A DNA stretch of 64,000 bases from Bacillus sp. FJAT-29790 (GTDB taxonomy: Bacteria; Bacillota; Bacilli; Bacillales; Cytobacillaceae), in the NCBI RefSeq assembly GCF_019039215.1, contig NZ_JAHNZZ010000001.1, positions 1,092,006 to 1,156,005 of the forward strand, read 5' to 3'. Below are positions 42,261 through 51,068 of this stretch, piece after piece. The translations under genes and the position numbers were made by a program. The notes under the pieces were generated by a model, which saw only the letters and a list, made by a program, of their open reading frames with translations, was not told where the DNA came from and searched no databases. The first letter of the stretch is position 1. Each line of letters opens with the position of its first letter.

Positions 42261-43469
42261 ATTTAGCTTTTTCTCCTCATAACATTGGATTGCTGTATAC
42301 AAAAGCATACAATTTTCAAAATTGCTTGTATTGAGGGATGTAATTTCACAAATTTTTTCAAGCCGGTAAATGATTGTGTTTCGATGGATGAACATATTTC
42401 TCGAGGCTTCACTTAATTTCATATTATACTTGCAATAGGCGGTAAATGTAGAGGCTAACACTTCATAACTATCATGTTCGATTAAAGGGGCTATGATATT
42501 CATGAGTTTTTTCTGATAGTCATCCGAAAGTTCTTTTGGCAACAGGCGCAACATCAATTCACGTTCATTATACACGTAAATACCCGAATTCTGTCCAGAG
42601 TTTATCCCAATATTCATTGCTTTTTTTGCATTATTATAGGACTCGGAAATTCCCTTAATGCCATGACTAATATCTCCAACTGAAATACATGCCGAGACAC
42701 GATATTTTGACTCAAGAAATGAATTAATCTTTTCAAGTTTTTCATCCAAGCTGTCAATAAACGATGAATATGATTGCTGAAAGGGGAGGGATTTTATGAT
42801 TACAAAGCGCTCAATATTCAAAAAAGAAACAATATCCCCTTTATTTTCATAAAATAAAAGGTCTAAAAAATCCAAGGTTTCTCTTTGGAAAAATTGAAGT
42901 GGAAAATCACCGAAAAATTCTTCGCTTTCTTTTTTCGAAGATAGTTTTTGCGAAAGATTTTTTATGTCAATTAATAGACAAACTTGATCTGTATGTAAAT
43001 CAATTTCCAATAAGTTGGAGTATTTTAAAATATGGTCGTTCTCTTCGTTTTCCTTATAATGAATGACTTGATGGACGAATACCTCCAACATCTTTTCTTT
43101 TAATTCTACCATTTCTTTCCTGAAAGCTTCCTGACACATCATTTCTACTTGGTTTTTAACCAATTGCCCGTAATTTTCTACTTCCCTTGGGCTTCCAACA
43201 ATGCCAAGTACACCAATCACTTTATTATTAAACTTAATCGGCACAGATACTCCAGGCAAGATTTTTTTTTCAATTTCATTTTTGCAATAGATCATAATAT
43301 TTTTTTTAATGACTTCAAGCGAAGGCTGATGGAAGATACCGATGCGGCTTTTGTCCGTAGCACCGATAATATATCCTTCATGATCGGTAATGCTGATCGG
43401 ATATGGCAAAATCTCAGCCGTCCTTTCAACAATATCTTGGGCAATATGTTTAAGTATTCTCAACATCAT
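42243..43469 (-). CDS. CdaR/PucR-type transcriptional regulator 2
   Basis: 408 aa; ATG 43469 after AAAGGAAAG on the minus strand. Same architecture as regulator 1: sensor region (DHEGYIIGATDKSRIGIFHQPS, LPGVSVPIKFNNKVIGVLGI), GGDEF-like middle (ISHGIKGISESYNNAKKAM) and C-terminal HTH (LSEASRNMFIHRNTIIYRLEKI). The two are clear paralogues placed at opposite edges of the 36-42 kb cluster. Its last codons lie inside the terminator stem. The diverged repeat of its upstream region near 52.1 kb suggests that it, or its paralogue, also acts on the Rieske gene. Confidence 0.85.
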   Translation of the reverse strand: MMLRILKHIAQDIVERTAEILPYPISITDHEGYIIGATDKSRIGIFHQPSLEVIKKNIMIYCKNEIEKKILPGVSVPIKFNNKVIGVLGIVGSPREVENYGQLVKNQVEMMCQEAFRKEMVELKEKMLEVFVHQVIHYKENEENDHILKYSNLLEIDLHTDQVCLLIDIKNLSQKLSSKKESEEFFGDFPLQFFQRETLDFLDLLFYENKGDIVSFLNIERFVIIKSLPFQQSYSSFIDSLDEKLEKINSFLESKYRVSACISVGDISHGIKGISESYNNAKKAMNIGINSGQNSGIYVYNERELMLRLLPKELSDDYQKKLMNIIAPLIEHDSYEVLASTFTAYCKYNMKLSEASRNMFIHRNTIIYRLEKICEITSLNTSNFENCMLLYTAIQCYEEKKLNKSIRT

Positions 43470-43528
43470 TTCTTCCTTTCCTTTTACTTTTTGTTAAGGT
43501 TTTCTTTCCAGTGCTGATTAGTAAAAAA

Positions 43529-43617
43529 ATCCAAAAATTCAATCTTAATTATATCTATTTTCGTTTAAAATGTACATATTATTGGGAATTTTTATAATTT
43601 ATAATTAAGTCAACTAG
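43529..43617. promoter_or_regulatory. Regulatory region related to 52090-52187
   Basis: TTAGTAAAAAAATCCAA, an AT-rich stretch, then TCTATTTTCGTTTAAAATG, TACATATTATT, GGAATTTTTATAAT and ATAATTAAGTCA align over ~90 bp with the region before the Rieske oxygenase gene. It lies in the gap between CdaR-like regulator 2 and lysine 6-dehydrogenase. Low sequence complexity tempers the claim, but several 8-11-base blocks agree in order and spacing. Confidence 0.5.
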
Positions 43618-43671
43618 GAAAGTCACCTGTAATGACATTAGTAGTAAGGCGCATATATATTAATGTAGTTT

Positions 43672-43846
43672 TAACCTTATTCAGCAGAAGTCTCTAAACA
43701 ATATAGGTAACAGATATCCAATTTTGTGGAAGTTCAAACCCCGGCTGAATATAGTTAAGCCTCCGGCGGATGCCTCAGATTTTTTAAAGGAATTTATCGA
43801 GCAGGCTCGATAAAAATCTGGGCGCAAATACGCCAAGGCGAATTTG
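43672..43846 (+). repeat. Repeat family 2, copy C
   Basis: TAACCTTATTCAGCA at 43672, the complementary GGCTGAATATAGTTA about 70 bp on, then AGCCTCCGGCGGATGCCTCAG, GATTTTTTAAAGGAATTTATC, TAAAAATCTGGGCGC and CGCCAAGGCGAATTTG. It ends 48 bp before the lysine 6-dehydrogenase start, in the same orientation as copies A and B relative to the following gene. Confidence 0.88.
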
Positions 43847-43894
43847 ATTCAGGTGACTCCATGCAAATATATTATGAAAAGAAGGTGCTGATAA

Positions 43895-45067
43895 ATGAAA
43901 GTAGCTGTATTAGGATCTGGATTAATGGGGAAAGAAGCAGCACGTGATTTAGTACAAAGTGAAGGGGTAGAAGCGGTAGGGTTGGCTGATATTGATTTAG
44001 CACGAGCACAGAAAGCGTGTAGTCAAATTCAATCGCCAAAACTGAGAGCGTTTTCAGTGGATGCAAGCAATCGAGAGGAACTTGCTAAATTTATTTGCCA
44101 ATATGATGTCATTATCAATGCGCTATTTTATTCCTTTAATGAGATCGTTGCAAGTACAGCCATTAAAGTAGGGGTAAGCTCTGTTGATCTCGGTGGTCAT
44201 ATTGGTCATATAACAGATCGGATTTTGGAACTTAATGAAGAGGCGAAAGCTGCCCATTCGACAATTATTCCTGATTTAGGAGTTGCCCCCGGAATGATTA
44301 ATATTTTGGCTGGCTACGGGGGAAGTAAGTTAGATAAAATCGAATCTATTAAGATGTATGTGGGTGGGATTCCCGTTAAACCTGAAGCCCCACTTGAATA
44401 TAATCATGTTTTTTCATTGGAAGGATTATTTGACCACTATACAGATCATTCATTAATTGTTCGGAATGGACTAAAGCAAGAAGTACCTTCACTTTCAGAA
44501 GTAGAAAGTATTTATTTTGAAAAATTCGGTCCGCTTGAAGCCTTCCATACCTCAGGTGGAACTTCAACATTGCCTCATTCCTACCCATTTTTAGATGAGT
44601 TGGAATATAAAACAATTCGTTATCCAGGTCATGCGGAGAAATTCAAATTGCTTGTTGACCTTAACCTTACCCGTAATGACTATGAAGTGGAGGTCAAAGG
44701 CCAAAAGGTGAGGCCTCGGGAAGTATTATTGAAGGTACTTGATCCAATCGTGGATTTAAAAGATAAAGATGATGCAGTATTGTTACGCGTAATTGTCTCT
44801 GGTAAGAAAAATGGCGAGAAAACAACGTACGAGTATGAAATGACAACCTTTAAAGATCGTACGAATAATGTAACTGCCATGGCACGCGCTACGGCTAATA
44901 CCATTTCAGTTGTCGCTCAGATGATCGGGAATGGAACAATTGCCAAAAAAGGGGTGCACCCTCCAGAACAAATTGTACCAGGCAAGGAATATATTGAAGA
45001 AATGGCGAAAAGAAATATTATTATTACTGAAATTGAGAAACAGGAAAAGTCACCAGTTAATGCATAA
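43895..45067 (+). CDS. L-lysine 6-dehydrogenase (saccharopine-dehydrogenase family)
   Basis: 390 aa; ATG preceded by AGAAGGTG. Rossmann motif [17 protein letters not shown] (~residues 5-21), then [56 protein letters not shown] and [13 protein letters not shown]. This set matches what I recall of the Geobacillus-type lysine 6-dehydrogenase, which oxidatively deaminates lysine at the epsilon amino group to piperideine-6-carboxylate with NAD+. A classical saccharopine dehydrogenase is less likely. No lysine transporter is adjacent; the product could feed the ALDH at 32990. Own terminator. Confidence 0.82.
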   Translation: MKVAVLGSGLMGKEAARDLVQSEGVEAVGLADIDLARAQKACSQIQSPKLRAFSVDASNREELAKFICQYDVIINALFYSFNEIVASTAIKVGVSSVDLGGHIGHITDRILELNEEAKAAHSTIIPDLGVAPGMINILAGYGGSKLDKIESIKMYVGGIPVKPEAPLEYNHVFSLEGLFDHYTDHSLIVRNGLKQEVPSLSEVESIYFEKFGPLEAFHTSGGTSTLPHSYPFLDELEYKTIRYPGHAEKFKLLVDLNLTRNDYEVEVKGQKVRPREVLLKVLDPIVDLKDKDDAVLLRVIVSGKKNGEKTTYEYEMTTFKDRTNNVTAMARATANTISVVAQMIGNGTIAKKGVHPPEQIVPGKEYIEEMAKRNIIITEIEKQEKSPVNA

Positions 45068-45073
45068 TCGGTT

Positions 45074-45110
45074 AAGCTCCCATTGCTTAAATAGCAGAGG
45101 GAGCTTTTTA
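45074..45110 (+). terminator. Terminator after lysine 6-dehydrogenase
   Basis: AAGCTCCC (45074-45081) / GGGAGCTT (45099-45106) followed by TTTTA. Confidence 0.85.
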
Positions 45111-45300
45111 TTAGTATCAATATATTAAACTAACTAGTTAACAAAGGGCAAACCATAATCTTTATACTGAGCAAAATGACTGACGGCTGCTAAATATAAT
45201 AGGAATTAGTAAAACCTGATGAAGAGAAGCTAAATTCTTTTCAATTTTAAAAAAATAATATCAATATTGACTTAGATCATTGCTGTGTTTTGCTGTCCAC

Positions 45301-45342
45301 TTTTGCAAAAATGAAAATATAGTAAGATTTTCAAAAGCAAAA
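45301..45342. promoter_or_regulatory. Dyad upstream of the sigma-54 promoter, candidate activator site
   Basis: TTTTGC (45301-45306) and TGAAAAT (45312-45318) are mirrored by ATTTTCA (45327-45333) and GCAAAA (45337-45342). The dyad centre is about 50 bp upstream of the -24 element. An enhancer-binding activator is encoded three genes downstream. Confidence 0.5.
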
Positions 45343-45368
45343 CTGTAGGTTTTATAAGGTTAGCAGAC

Positions 45369-45385
45369 TTGGCACGACTTTTGCA
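45369..45385 (+). promoter_or_regulatory. Sigma-54 (-24/-12) promoter of the sulfur amino-acid module
   Basis: TTGGCACGACTTTTGCA matches TGGCAC-N5-TTGCA exactly, with the GG and GC doublets separated by ten bases. It lies 70 bp before the PLP lyase start. The adjacent activator gene with a sigma-54 interaction module supports function. Confidence 0.9.
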
Positions 45386-45454
45386 ATGTAAATAAAACAA
45401 GAGGAAAACCAAATAGGTATTCGTATTACCTAAAATTAGGAGGATTCAACAATA

Positions 45455-46615
45455 ATGAACTATTCATCAAAACTAGTAAAAGTAAATAAGGATCCAGGGC
45501 ATGGCTCACACATCTCCCCTGTATATATGACTTCAACATTTGTTTTCGATAACGCAGAAGTAGGAGCAAAACGCTTCGCAGGAGAAGATCAAGGGTTCAT
45601 GTATTCTCGCCTAGGAAATCCTAATGTACGAGAGCTTGAAGAAAAGGTAGCGGCATTGGAATTTGGCGAAGGCTGTTTGGCATTCTCATCTGGGATGGCT
45701 GCTATTACTGGTTGCCTTCTTGGGATTTTACAGGCAGGGGATCACGTTGTTGCTCACACAGCGTTGTATGGAGCGACACACGCATTTCTTAGCAAAACGG
45801 TTAAGAAATTTGGAATTGATGTCACATTCGTACCGTTTAAGACAGGAGAAGAGCTTGAACCACACATGACAGATCGAACGAAGGTGGTCTACTTTGAAAC
45901 CCCATCCAATCCTACGCTTTCCTTAGTGGATATGAAGAGTGTTGCGACAATTGCCAGGCAGAAGGGAGCTTTGACCGTTGTTGATAATACGTTTTTGTCT
46001 CCATATTTGCAAAATCCGATATTATGCGGAATTGATATCGTCGTCCACAGCGCAACAAAATATTTATCCGGTCATGGATATCTAATTGGCGGACTAGTGA
46101 TATCGCACAAGGAAATTATTGAGCCAATGAGAAAAGAAGTTCAGAAGACGATGGGAGCAAATTTGTCCCCTATGGATGCCTGGCTTCTTTGTCAAGGGAT
46201 ACGTACATTACACATTCGCATGGATCGCTCACAAGAAAATGCCCAGATTTTGGCTGAGCGTTTGGAAAAGCATATAGCAATCGAGAAGGTTTATTTTCCA
46301 GGTCTAGCAAGCTTCGAAGATAAAAATATTATGGAAAAACAAATGAAAGGCCCAGGAGCAATGATTTCTTTTGTCCTGAAGGGGGGATATGAAGCAGGTG
46401 TTAAACTAATGAATTCAGTAAAACTATGTACTTTAGCTGTTTCTCTGGGAGACGTAGGTTCACTCATTCAACACCCAGCTTCGATGACACATGCGATTAT
46501 CCCAAAAGAAGAAAGGGAAAAAGCAGGTCTCTATGATGGACTTGTTCGATTTTCGGTCGGAATTGAAGATGTAGAAGATATATGGAAGGATCTTGAGATG
46601 GCATTGGCAAAATAG
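45455..46615 (+). CDS. Cys/Met-metabolism PLP enzyme (methionine gamma-lyase / cystathionine lyase type)
   Basis: 386 aa; ATG after TTAGGAGG. Fold-type-I gamma-family signatures: YSRLGNPNVRELEEKVAALE, FSSGMAAI, LYGATHAF, ETPSNPTLSLVD, VVDNTFLSPYLQNP and the PLP lysine in HSATKYLSGHGY (Lys 202). Overall style resembles methionine gamma-lyase (releases methanethiol, ammonia and 2-oxobutyrate), but the position corresponding to the specificity Cys of Pseudomonas MGL (LYGCT) is Ala 107, so cystathionine or homocysteine lyase activity is possible. It directly follows the sigma-54 promoter and begins a sulfur amino-acid module. Confidence 0.82.
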   Translation: MNYSSKLVKVNKDPGHGSHISPVYMTSTFVFDNAEVGAKRFAGEDQGFMYSRLGNPNVRELEEKVAALEFGEGCLAFSSGMAAITGCLLGILQAGDHVVAHTALYGATHAFLSKTVKKFGIDVTFVPFKTGEELEPHMTDRTKVVYFETPSNPTLSLVDMKSVATIARQKGALTVVDNTFLSPYLQNPILCGIDIVVHSATKYLSGHGYLIGGLVISHKEIIEPMRKEVQKTMGANLSPMDAWLLCQGIRTLHIRMDRSQENAQILAERLEKHIAIEKVYFPGLASFEDKNIMEKQMKGPGAMISFVLKGGYEAGVKLMNSVKLCTLAVSLGDVGSLIQHPASMTHAIIPKEEREKAGLYDGLVRFSVGIEDVEDIWKDLEMALAK

Positions 46616-46731
46616 CATTGACATCAGAAAGTTTTTGTCCATTTCAATTCGCTTTCATAGTTTAAAAGGTAGCTAAGCTCTTGCTAATAACTATGAACGA
46701 GTATAAATAAAGAACAATGGAGGTTATGGAA

Positions 46732-47913
46732 ATGAAATATGATTTCGACCAAATGATTAACCGCGAAAATACAGCTTGTGAAAAGTGGGATGGTCTAAAA
46801 GACCGCTTTGGTGTAAGCGAGGCGATCCCGATGTGGGTTGCGGATATGGATTTTAAATCGCCTCCTCCCGTCATAGAAGCTTTAAGTCAAAGAGTACAGC
46901 ACGGAATATTTGGCTATACAAATAGACCTGATTCATATTTTGAGGCTATTATTGATTGGGGTAAAAGGAGACATCATTGGTCAATCGATAAAAAATGGAT
47001 CGCTCATAGTCCAGGCATACTCCCAGCCCTATCCTCGATTATCAATTCATTTTCACAACAAGGGGATAAAGTCATTATCCAAACGCCTGTTTATCATCCG
47101 TTCTCTCAGATTATTAAGTCACTAGGACGGGAATCTGTCAGCAACCCACTTAAACTAGAGAATAGCCGATATATGATAGATATAGAGGATTTGAAAGAAA
47201 AAATCGATCCCACTGTTAAAATCTTAGTGCTTTGCAACCCGCATAATCCGGTTGGGAGAGTTTGGAGCGAAGAAGAGTTAACGATGTTGGGCCAAATTTG
47301 CATTGAAAACAACATTCTAGTCGTTTCGGACGAGATTCACTGTGACCTTGTTTTCAGAGGAAACAAACATATTCCGTTTGCTTCCCTGTCTGAAGAGTTT
47401 GCCAATCTTACTTTTACCTGCATAGCAGCTAGCAAAACATTTAATATAGCGGGTCTGCAAACTTCTAGCATCATTATTCCAAACCAAAAATTGCGAGATA
47501 TTTTTAACAAGGCAATAAATAATCAGTGTATTGGTTCTCCTAACACGTTTGGAATGGTCGCAGCTGAGAGTGCCTATCGCTACGGTGAAGAATGGTTAGA
47601 GGAGCTGATCGATTATTTACAAGGAAACTTAGATTTTCTTATTTGTTACTTTCAAAAGAACATTCCGCAAATTAAAGTGATTCGGCCAGAAAGTACGTTT
47701 CTAGTGTGGTTAGATTGCCGGGAATTAGGGCTTGCCAAAAATGAACTTGATGAGCTAATGCTCAGCCAGGCGAAAGTTGCAATGAATGAAGGGTATATTT
47801 TTGGTGTCGATGGTGAAGGGTTTATGCGAATGAATATCGGCTGTTCTCGCTCATTATTAGAAAAATGTTTACGTCAAATAGATGGTGCCGTTAATTTTTT
47901 GTGCAGAGCATAG
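46732..47913 (+). CDS. MalY/PatB-family cystathionine beta-lyase / aminotransferase
   Basis: 393 aa from ATG 46732; the frame opens at 46717 but its second codon is part of the GGAGGT ribosome site. MalY/PatB landmarks: DFDQMINRENTACEKWD, IPMWVADMDFKSPPPV, GIFGYTNRP, LCNPHNPVGRVW, VSDEIHCDLVF, the PLP lysine in AASKTFNIAGLQ and a C-terminal MNIGCSRSLLEKCL. PatB-type enzymes cleave C-S bonds of cystathionine or cystine. Next to a gamma-family lyase and an amino-acid ABC transporter it fits use of imported sulfur amino acids. Confidence 0.87.
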   Translation: MKYDFDQMINRENTACEKWDGLKDRFGVSEAIPMWVADMDFKSPPPVIEALSQRVQHGIFGYTNRPDSYFEAIIDWGKRRHHWSIDKKWIAHSPGILPALSSIINSFSQQGDKVIIQTPVYHPFSQIIKSLGRESVSNPLKLENSRYMIDIEDLKEKIDPTVKILVLCNPHNPVGRVWSEEELTMLGQICIENNILVVSDEIHCDLVFRGNKHIPFASLSEEFANLTFTCIAASKTFNIAGLQTSSIIIPNQKLRDIFNKAINNQCIGSPNTFGMVAAESAYRYGEEWLEELIDYLQGNLDFLICYFQKNIPQIKVIRPESTFLVWLDCRELGLAKNELDELMLSQAKVAMNEGYIFGVDGEGFMRMNIGCSRSLLEKCLRQIDGAVNFLCRA

Positions 47914-48047
47914 AAACCAATACTAAATAAATTATCTGAATAATAAAAATATATATAAAAATTTAAATATTTTTAATAGTTAAATCAACATAAGTGAAGT
48001 ATAATAAATAAAATTGACTAACGTAAAGAATGAAACGGGAGATCAGT

Positions 48048-49493
48048 ATGGTAAACTTTTCCGGTATACAGGAATTTATTCAAACATTCTCAGAAAATAT
48101 GTCTGAAGTCCTTCGTCTTGATGTAACAATACTTAACGACAAAGGCTTGCGAATCAGTGGAACCGGTGCCTATCTAAATAGGGTTGGAGAGTTTGCACCT
48201 GATGGGTCCTTATTAAGAATGATTATGGAGACAGGAAAGCCTGCAATGATCCATGATGTGATTAAAAATAAATCACAATGCATGAATTGTCAATTTTTCA
48301 CCCAGTGCAAAGTTTCGGCAACGATAGGTTTTCCAATAATGATCCGGAGTAGACCAGTAGGGGTAATTGGCATCATGGGTTTTACCTCTGAGCAGAAAGA
48401 GAGGATGATTAGAAATTCCGAGATGTTGATAAGATTTTTGCAGCATCAGAGTTCCCTGCTAGAAAACAAACTGTTATTGCTAGATTACAATCAAGAATTA
48501 GAATGCAAAGTGTACGAGGATTTTCCGACCTTAGAAAGGAAAGTTTCTTTTGAAAATATTATCGGCCAATATTCAGGACTGCAAGATCTAATTAAAAAGG
48601 CTAGACGTGTGACCAATAGCCCCTCAACAATTTTAATCATGGGTGAAAGCGGCACAGGTAAAGAATTGCTGGCACAAGCCATTCATTATGAAAGTAACCG
48701 AGGGAAATACCCTTTTGTTGCAATCAATTGTGCAGCTATTCCTGAAAATCTTTTGGAAAGCGAGTTGTTTGGTTATGAAGGAGGTGCATTCACAGGATCA
48801 AGACGTGATGGAAATATTGGGAAATTTGAATATGCACACAAGGGGACTATATTTCTAGACGAAATAGGCGATATGCCTTTATCGTTACAGCCTAAATTAT
48901 TAAGGGTTTTGCAGGAGAGGTCCATAGAACGAATTGGCGGAAAAAAAACCATTCCTATCAATGTAAGAGTGATTGCAGCTACCCATAGAAATTTAGAGGA
49001 ACTGGTAGAGAATGGAGCATTTCGAGAAGATTTATATTACCGTCTTAATGTCATACCGTTAAATACGAAACCACTAAGGGAACGCCGCGATGACATTGTG
49101 TTATTTCTTAACTACTTTATTAGAAAACATTGCAGGCTTTTGGGCAGAAACGATTTGCGTATCGATCCGGTACTAGAGCAATGGCTGATTCAATATGAAT
49201 GGCCGGGAAACATTAGACAGCTCGAAAACGCTGTGGAATACATGGTCAATTTCGCTGAATCAAATACCATTGAATTTCACGATTTACCGGATTATCTAAA
49301 TAAACAGGAGAATTTCGCCGGTTTGAAAAGAGGATTAAGTTTAGAACAAATGATAGCAGAATATGAAAAGAATATTCTACAAACCTTATATTTTGCGGAA
49401 CCATATCGAAATGATAAAGAAAAGATTTCGCAAGAATTACAAATTAGTCTTTCTACATTATATAGGAAGCTAGATAAATACCAATTATATTAA
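48048..49493 (+). CDS. Sigma-54-dependent activator with cysteine-containing sensor domain
   Basis: 481 aa from ATG 48048 (GGGAGAT upstream). Residues 1-145 are a sensor region with C78-x2-C81-x5-C87, suited to a metal, Fe-S or redox switch. The AAA+ module has GESGTGKE (199-206), the sigma-54 contact loop GAFTGS (246-251; the classical form is GAFTGA), GTIFLDEIGD (Walker B) and a WPGNIRQLENAVEY end. A Fis-type HTH closes the protein (QISLSTLYRKLDKY). It presumably activates the -24/-12 promoter at 45369. Not a two-component regulator: no receiver Asp domain. Confidence 0.9.
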   Translation: MVNFSGIQEFIQTFSENMSEVLRLDVTILNDKGLRISGTGAYLNRVGEFAPDGSLLRMIMETGKPAMIHDVIKNKSQCMNCQFFTQCKVSATIGFPIMIRSRPVGVIGIMGFTSEQKERMIRNSEMLIRFLQHQSSLLENKLLLLDYNQELECKVYEDFPTLERKVSFENIIGQYSGLQDLIKKARRVTNSPSTILIMGESGTGKELLAQAIHYESNRGKYPFVAINCAAIPENLLESELFGYEGGAFTGSRRDGNIGKFEYAHKGTIFLDEIGDMPLSLQPKLLRVLQERSIERIGGKKTIPINVRVIAATHRNLEELVENGAFREDLYYRLNVIPLNTKPLRERRDDIVLFLNYFIRKHCRLLGRNDLRIDPVLEQWLIQYEWPGNIRQLENAVEYMVNFAESNTIEFHDLPDYLNKQENFAGLKRGLSLEQMIAEYEKNILQTLYFAEPYRNDKEKISQELQISLSTLYRKLDKYQLY

Positions 49494-49525
49494 AATTTTC
49501 CGAAAAAAAAAGGGGGAATATGATC

Positions 49526-50350
49526 ATGAAAAAGAGGTTTAAATTTCTTGCATTCTCGTTGATGGCTACACTTGCGTTAACAGCCTGTGGAAGTACACAA
49601 AATCAAACAACGACTGAACCTGAAAAACCTGCAGCTCCTGAGAGTAAAACGTTGCTCGAGCAAATTCAGGCAGATGGCGTCGTCAAAATTGGAGCAGAAG
49701 GAACGTATGCGCCCTTTAGCTTCCATGATGCATCAGGGAAATTAACTGGCTTTGATACTGAACTCGCAGAAGAAATTGCGAGTAGACTAGGTGTAAAAGC
49801 GGAAATCATCGAAACCCCATGGGATGGAATTTTTGCCGGACTTGATTCGAAGCGATTCGATATGATTGTTTGTCAAGTAGGCATACGTCCCGACAGACAG
49901 GAAAAATACGATTTCTCTGAGCCGACTAATGTGTCAAAACCTTACTTAATTATTCATAATGACAATGACACGATTAAATCATTTGAGGATTTAAAAGGAA
50001 AAAAATCAGCTCAGTCACTAACGAGTATGTTTAAAGATATGGCTGAATCCAACGGTGCTGAAATCGTAGGAGTCGAAGGATTTAATCAAGCGATTGATTT
50101 ATTAATTTCAAAACGTGTGGATGCGACGATAAATGATGGATTGTCCTACCTCGACTTCAAAAAGCAACAACCTGATGCACCTCTTAAAGTTGCAGCAGAG
50201 CTTGATGAACCTACGAAAATGGGTGTTATGTTTAGAAAAGGAAATGAAGAACTCGTAGAGGCAGTCAATAAAGCACTCGCAGATATGAAGGAAGATGGAA
50301 AGTATTTAAGCATCTCAGAAAAATATTTTGAAACTGATGTTTCAAAATAA
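49526..50350 (+). CDS. Amino-acid ABC transporter substrate-binding lipoprotein (cystine type)
   Basis: 274 aa from ATG 49526, nine bases after AGGGGG; an ATG six bases earlier is too close. Lipoprotein signal MKKRFKFLAFSLMATLALTA with lipidated Cys 21, an acidic linker, then a family-3 binding domain (VVKIGAEGTYAPFSFHD, GFDTELAEEIASRLG, FDMIVCQVGIRPDRQEKYDFSEP). Anchored outside the membrane, it delivers an amino acid to the permease encoded next. The surrounding sulfur amino-acid lyases favour cystine or methionine over a generic polar amino acid. Confidence 0.87.
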   Translation: MKKRFKFLAFSLMATLALTACGSTQNQTTTEPEKPAAPESKTLLEQIQADGVVKIGAEGTYAPFSFHDASGKLTGFDTELAEEIASRLGVKAEIIETPWDGIFAGLDSKRFDMIVCQVGIRPDRQEKYDFSEPTNVSKPYLIIHNDNDTIKSFEDLKGKKSAQSLTSMFKDMAESNGAEIVGVEGFNQAIDLLISKRVDATINDGLSYLDFKKQQPDAPLKVAAELDEPTKMGVMFRKGNEELVEAVNKALADMKEDGKYLSISEKYFETDVSK

Positions 50351-50364
50351 AAAGGGGTGTTTGA

Positions 50365-51048
50365 ATGTTTGCAGATGAAAGGATGCAGCGAATCATTGAC
50401 ATTATAATAAGCTCCTTTTTACCGATGTTAAAAGCAGGGATTGCTTTTACCGTCCCATTGACACTGATTTCCTTTTTCCTCGGGCTCATTCTTGCTCTGC
50501 TTACGGCAATGGCACGCATCTCGGGAATTAAAGTTCTCGATGCCATTGCAAGATTTTATGTATGGGTAATCAGGGGAACACCGCTGCTTGTTCAGTTGTT
50601 TATTATTTTCTATGGGCTCCCAAGCATCGGGGTAACAATCGGTCCGCTTCCATCGGCCATTATCGGTTTTACGATTAGTGTCGGTGCCTATAATTCGGAG
50701 GTTATTCGAGCAGCCATCCTTTCCATTCCAAAAGGACAATGGGAAGCTGGCTACTCAATCGGAATGAGCTATCGTCAAGCATTAAGAAGAATTATTCTTC
50801 CCCAAGCAACCCGGGTCTCCATCCCACCATTGTCAAATAGTTTTATAAGTTTAGTAAAGGACACGTCACTGGCCGCTACTATAACTGTTACCGAAATGTT
50901 TAGAGTAGCCCAGCAAATTACAGCAACAACCTATGAACCATTAGTACTATATTGTCTTGCAGGATTTATTTATTTAATTTTCAGCACAGTTCTTTCAAAC
51001 GCCCAAGGACGTATGGAAAAACGATTTGATCGTTATGTGGCGAGCTAA
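50365..51048 (+). CDS. Amino-acid ABC transporter permease
   Basis: 227 aa; ATG after AAAGGGG, 14 bp after the binding protein. HisM/GlnP-type permease with about five helices and the cytoplasmic EAA loop EAGYSIGMSYRQALRRIILPQA (~residues 130-151), which docks to the ATPase. RGTPLLVQLFIIFYGLP (~71-87) is the family signature. It functions as a homodimer or with itself, since only one permease gene is present. Confidence 0.9.
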   Translation: MFADERMQRIIDIIISSFLPMLKAGIAFTVPLTLISFFLGLILALLTAMARISGIKVLDAIARFYVWVIRGTPLLVQLFIIFYGLPSIGVTIGPLPSAIIGFTISVGAYNSEVIRAAILSIPKGQWEAGYSIGMSYRQALRRIILPQATRVSIPPLSNSFISLVKDTSLAATITVTEMFRVAQQITATTYEPLVLYCLAGFIYLIFSTVLSNAQGRMEKRFDRYVAS

Positions 51049-51068
51049 TTTGATTGGAGGATATCCCG

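Noticed and set aside
43895-45067. Annotation as saccharopine dehydrogenase
   Set aside because: The fold is shared, but the motif set and length fit lysine 6-dehydrogenase better, and no lysine-ketoglutarate reductase partner is seen.
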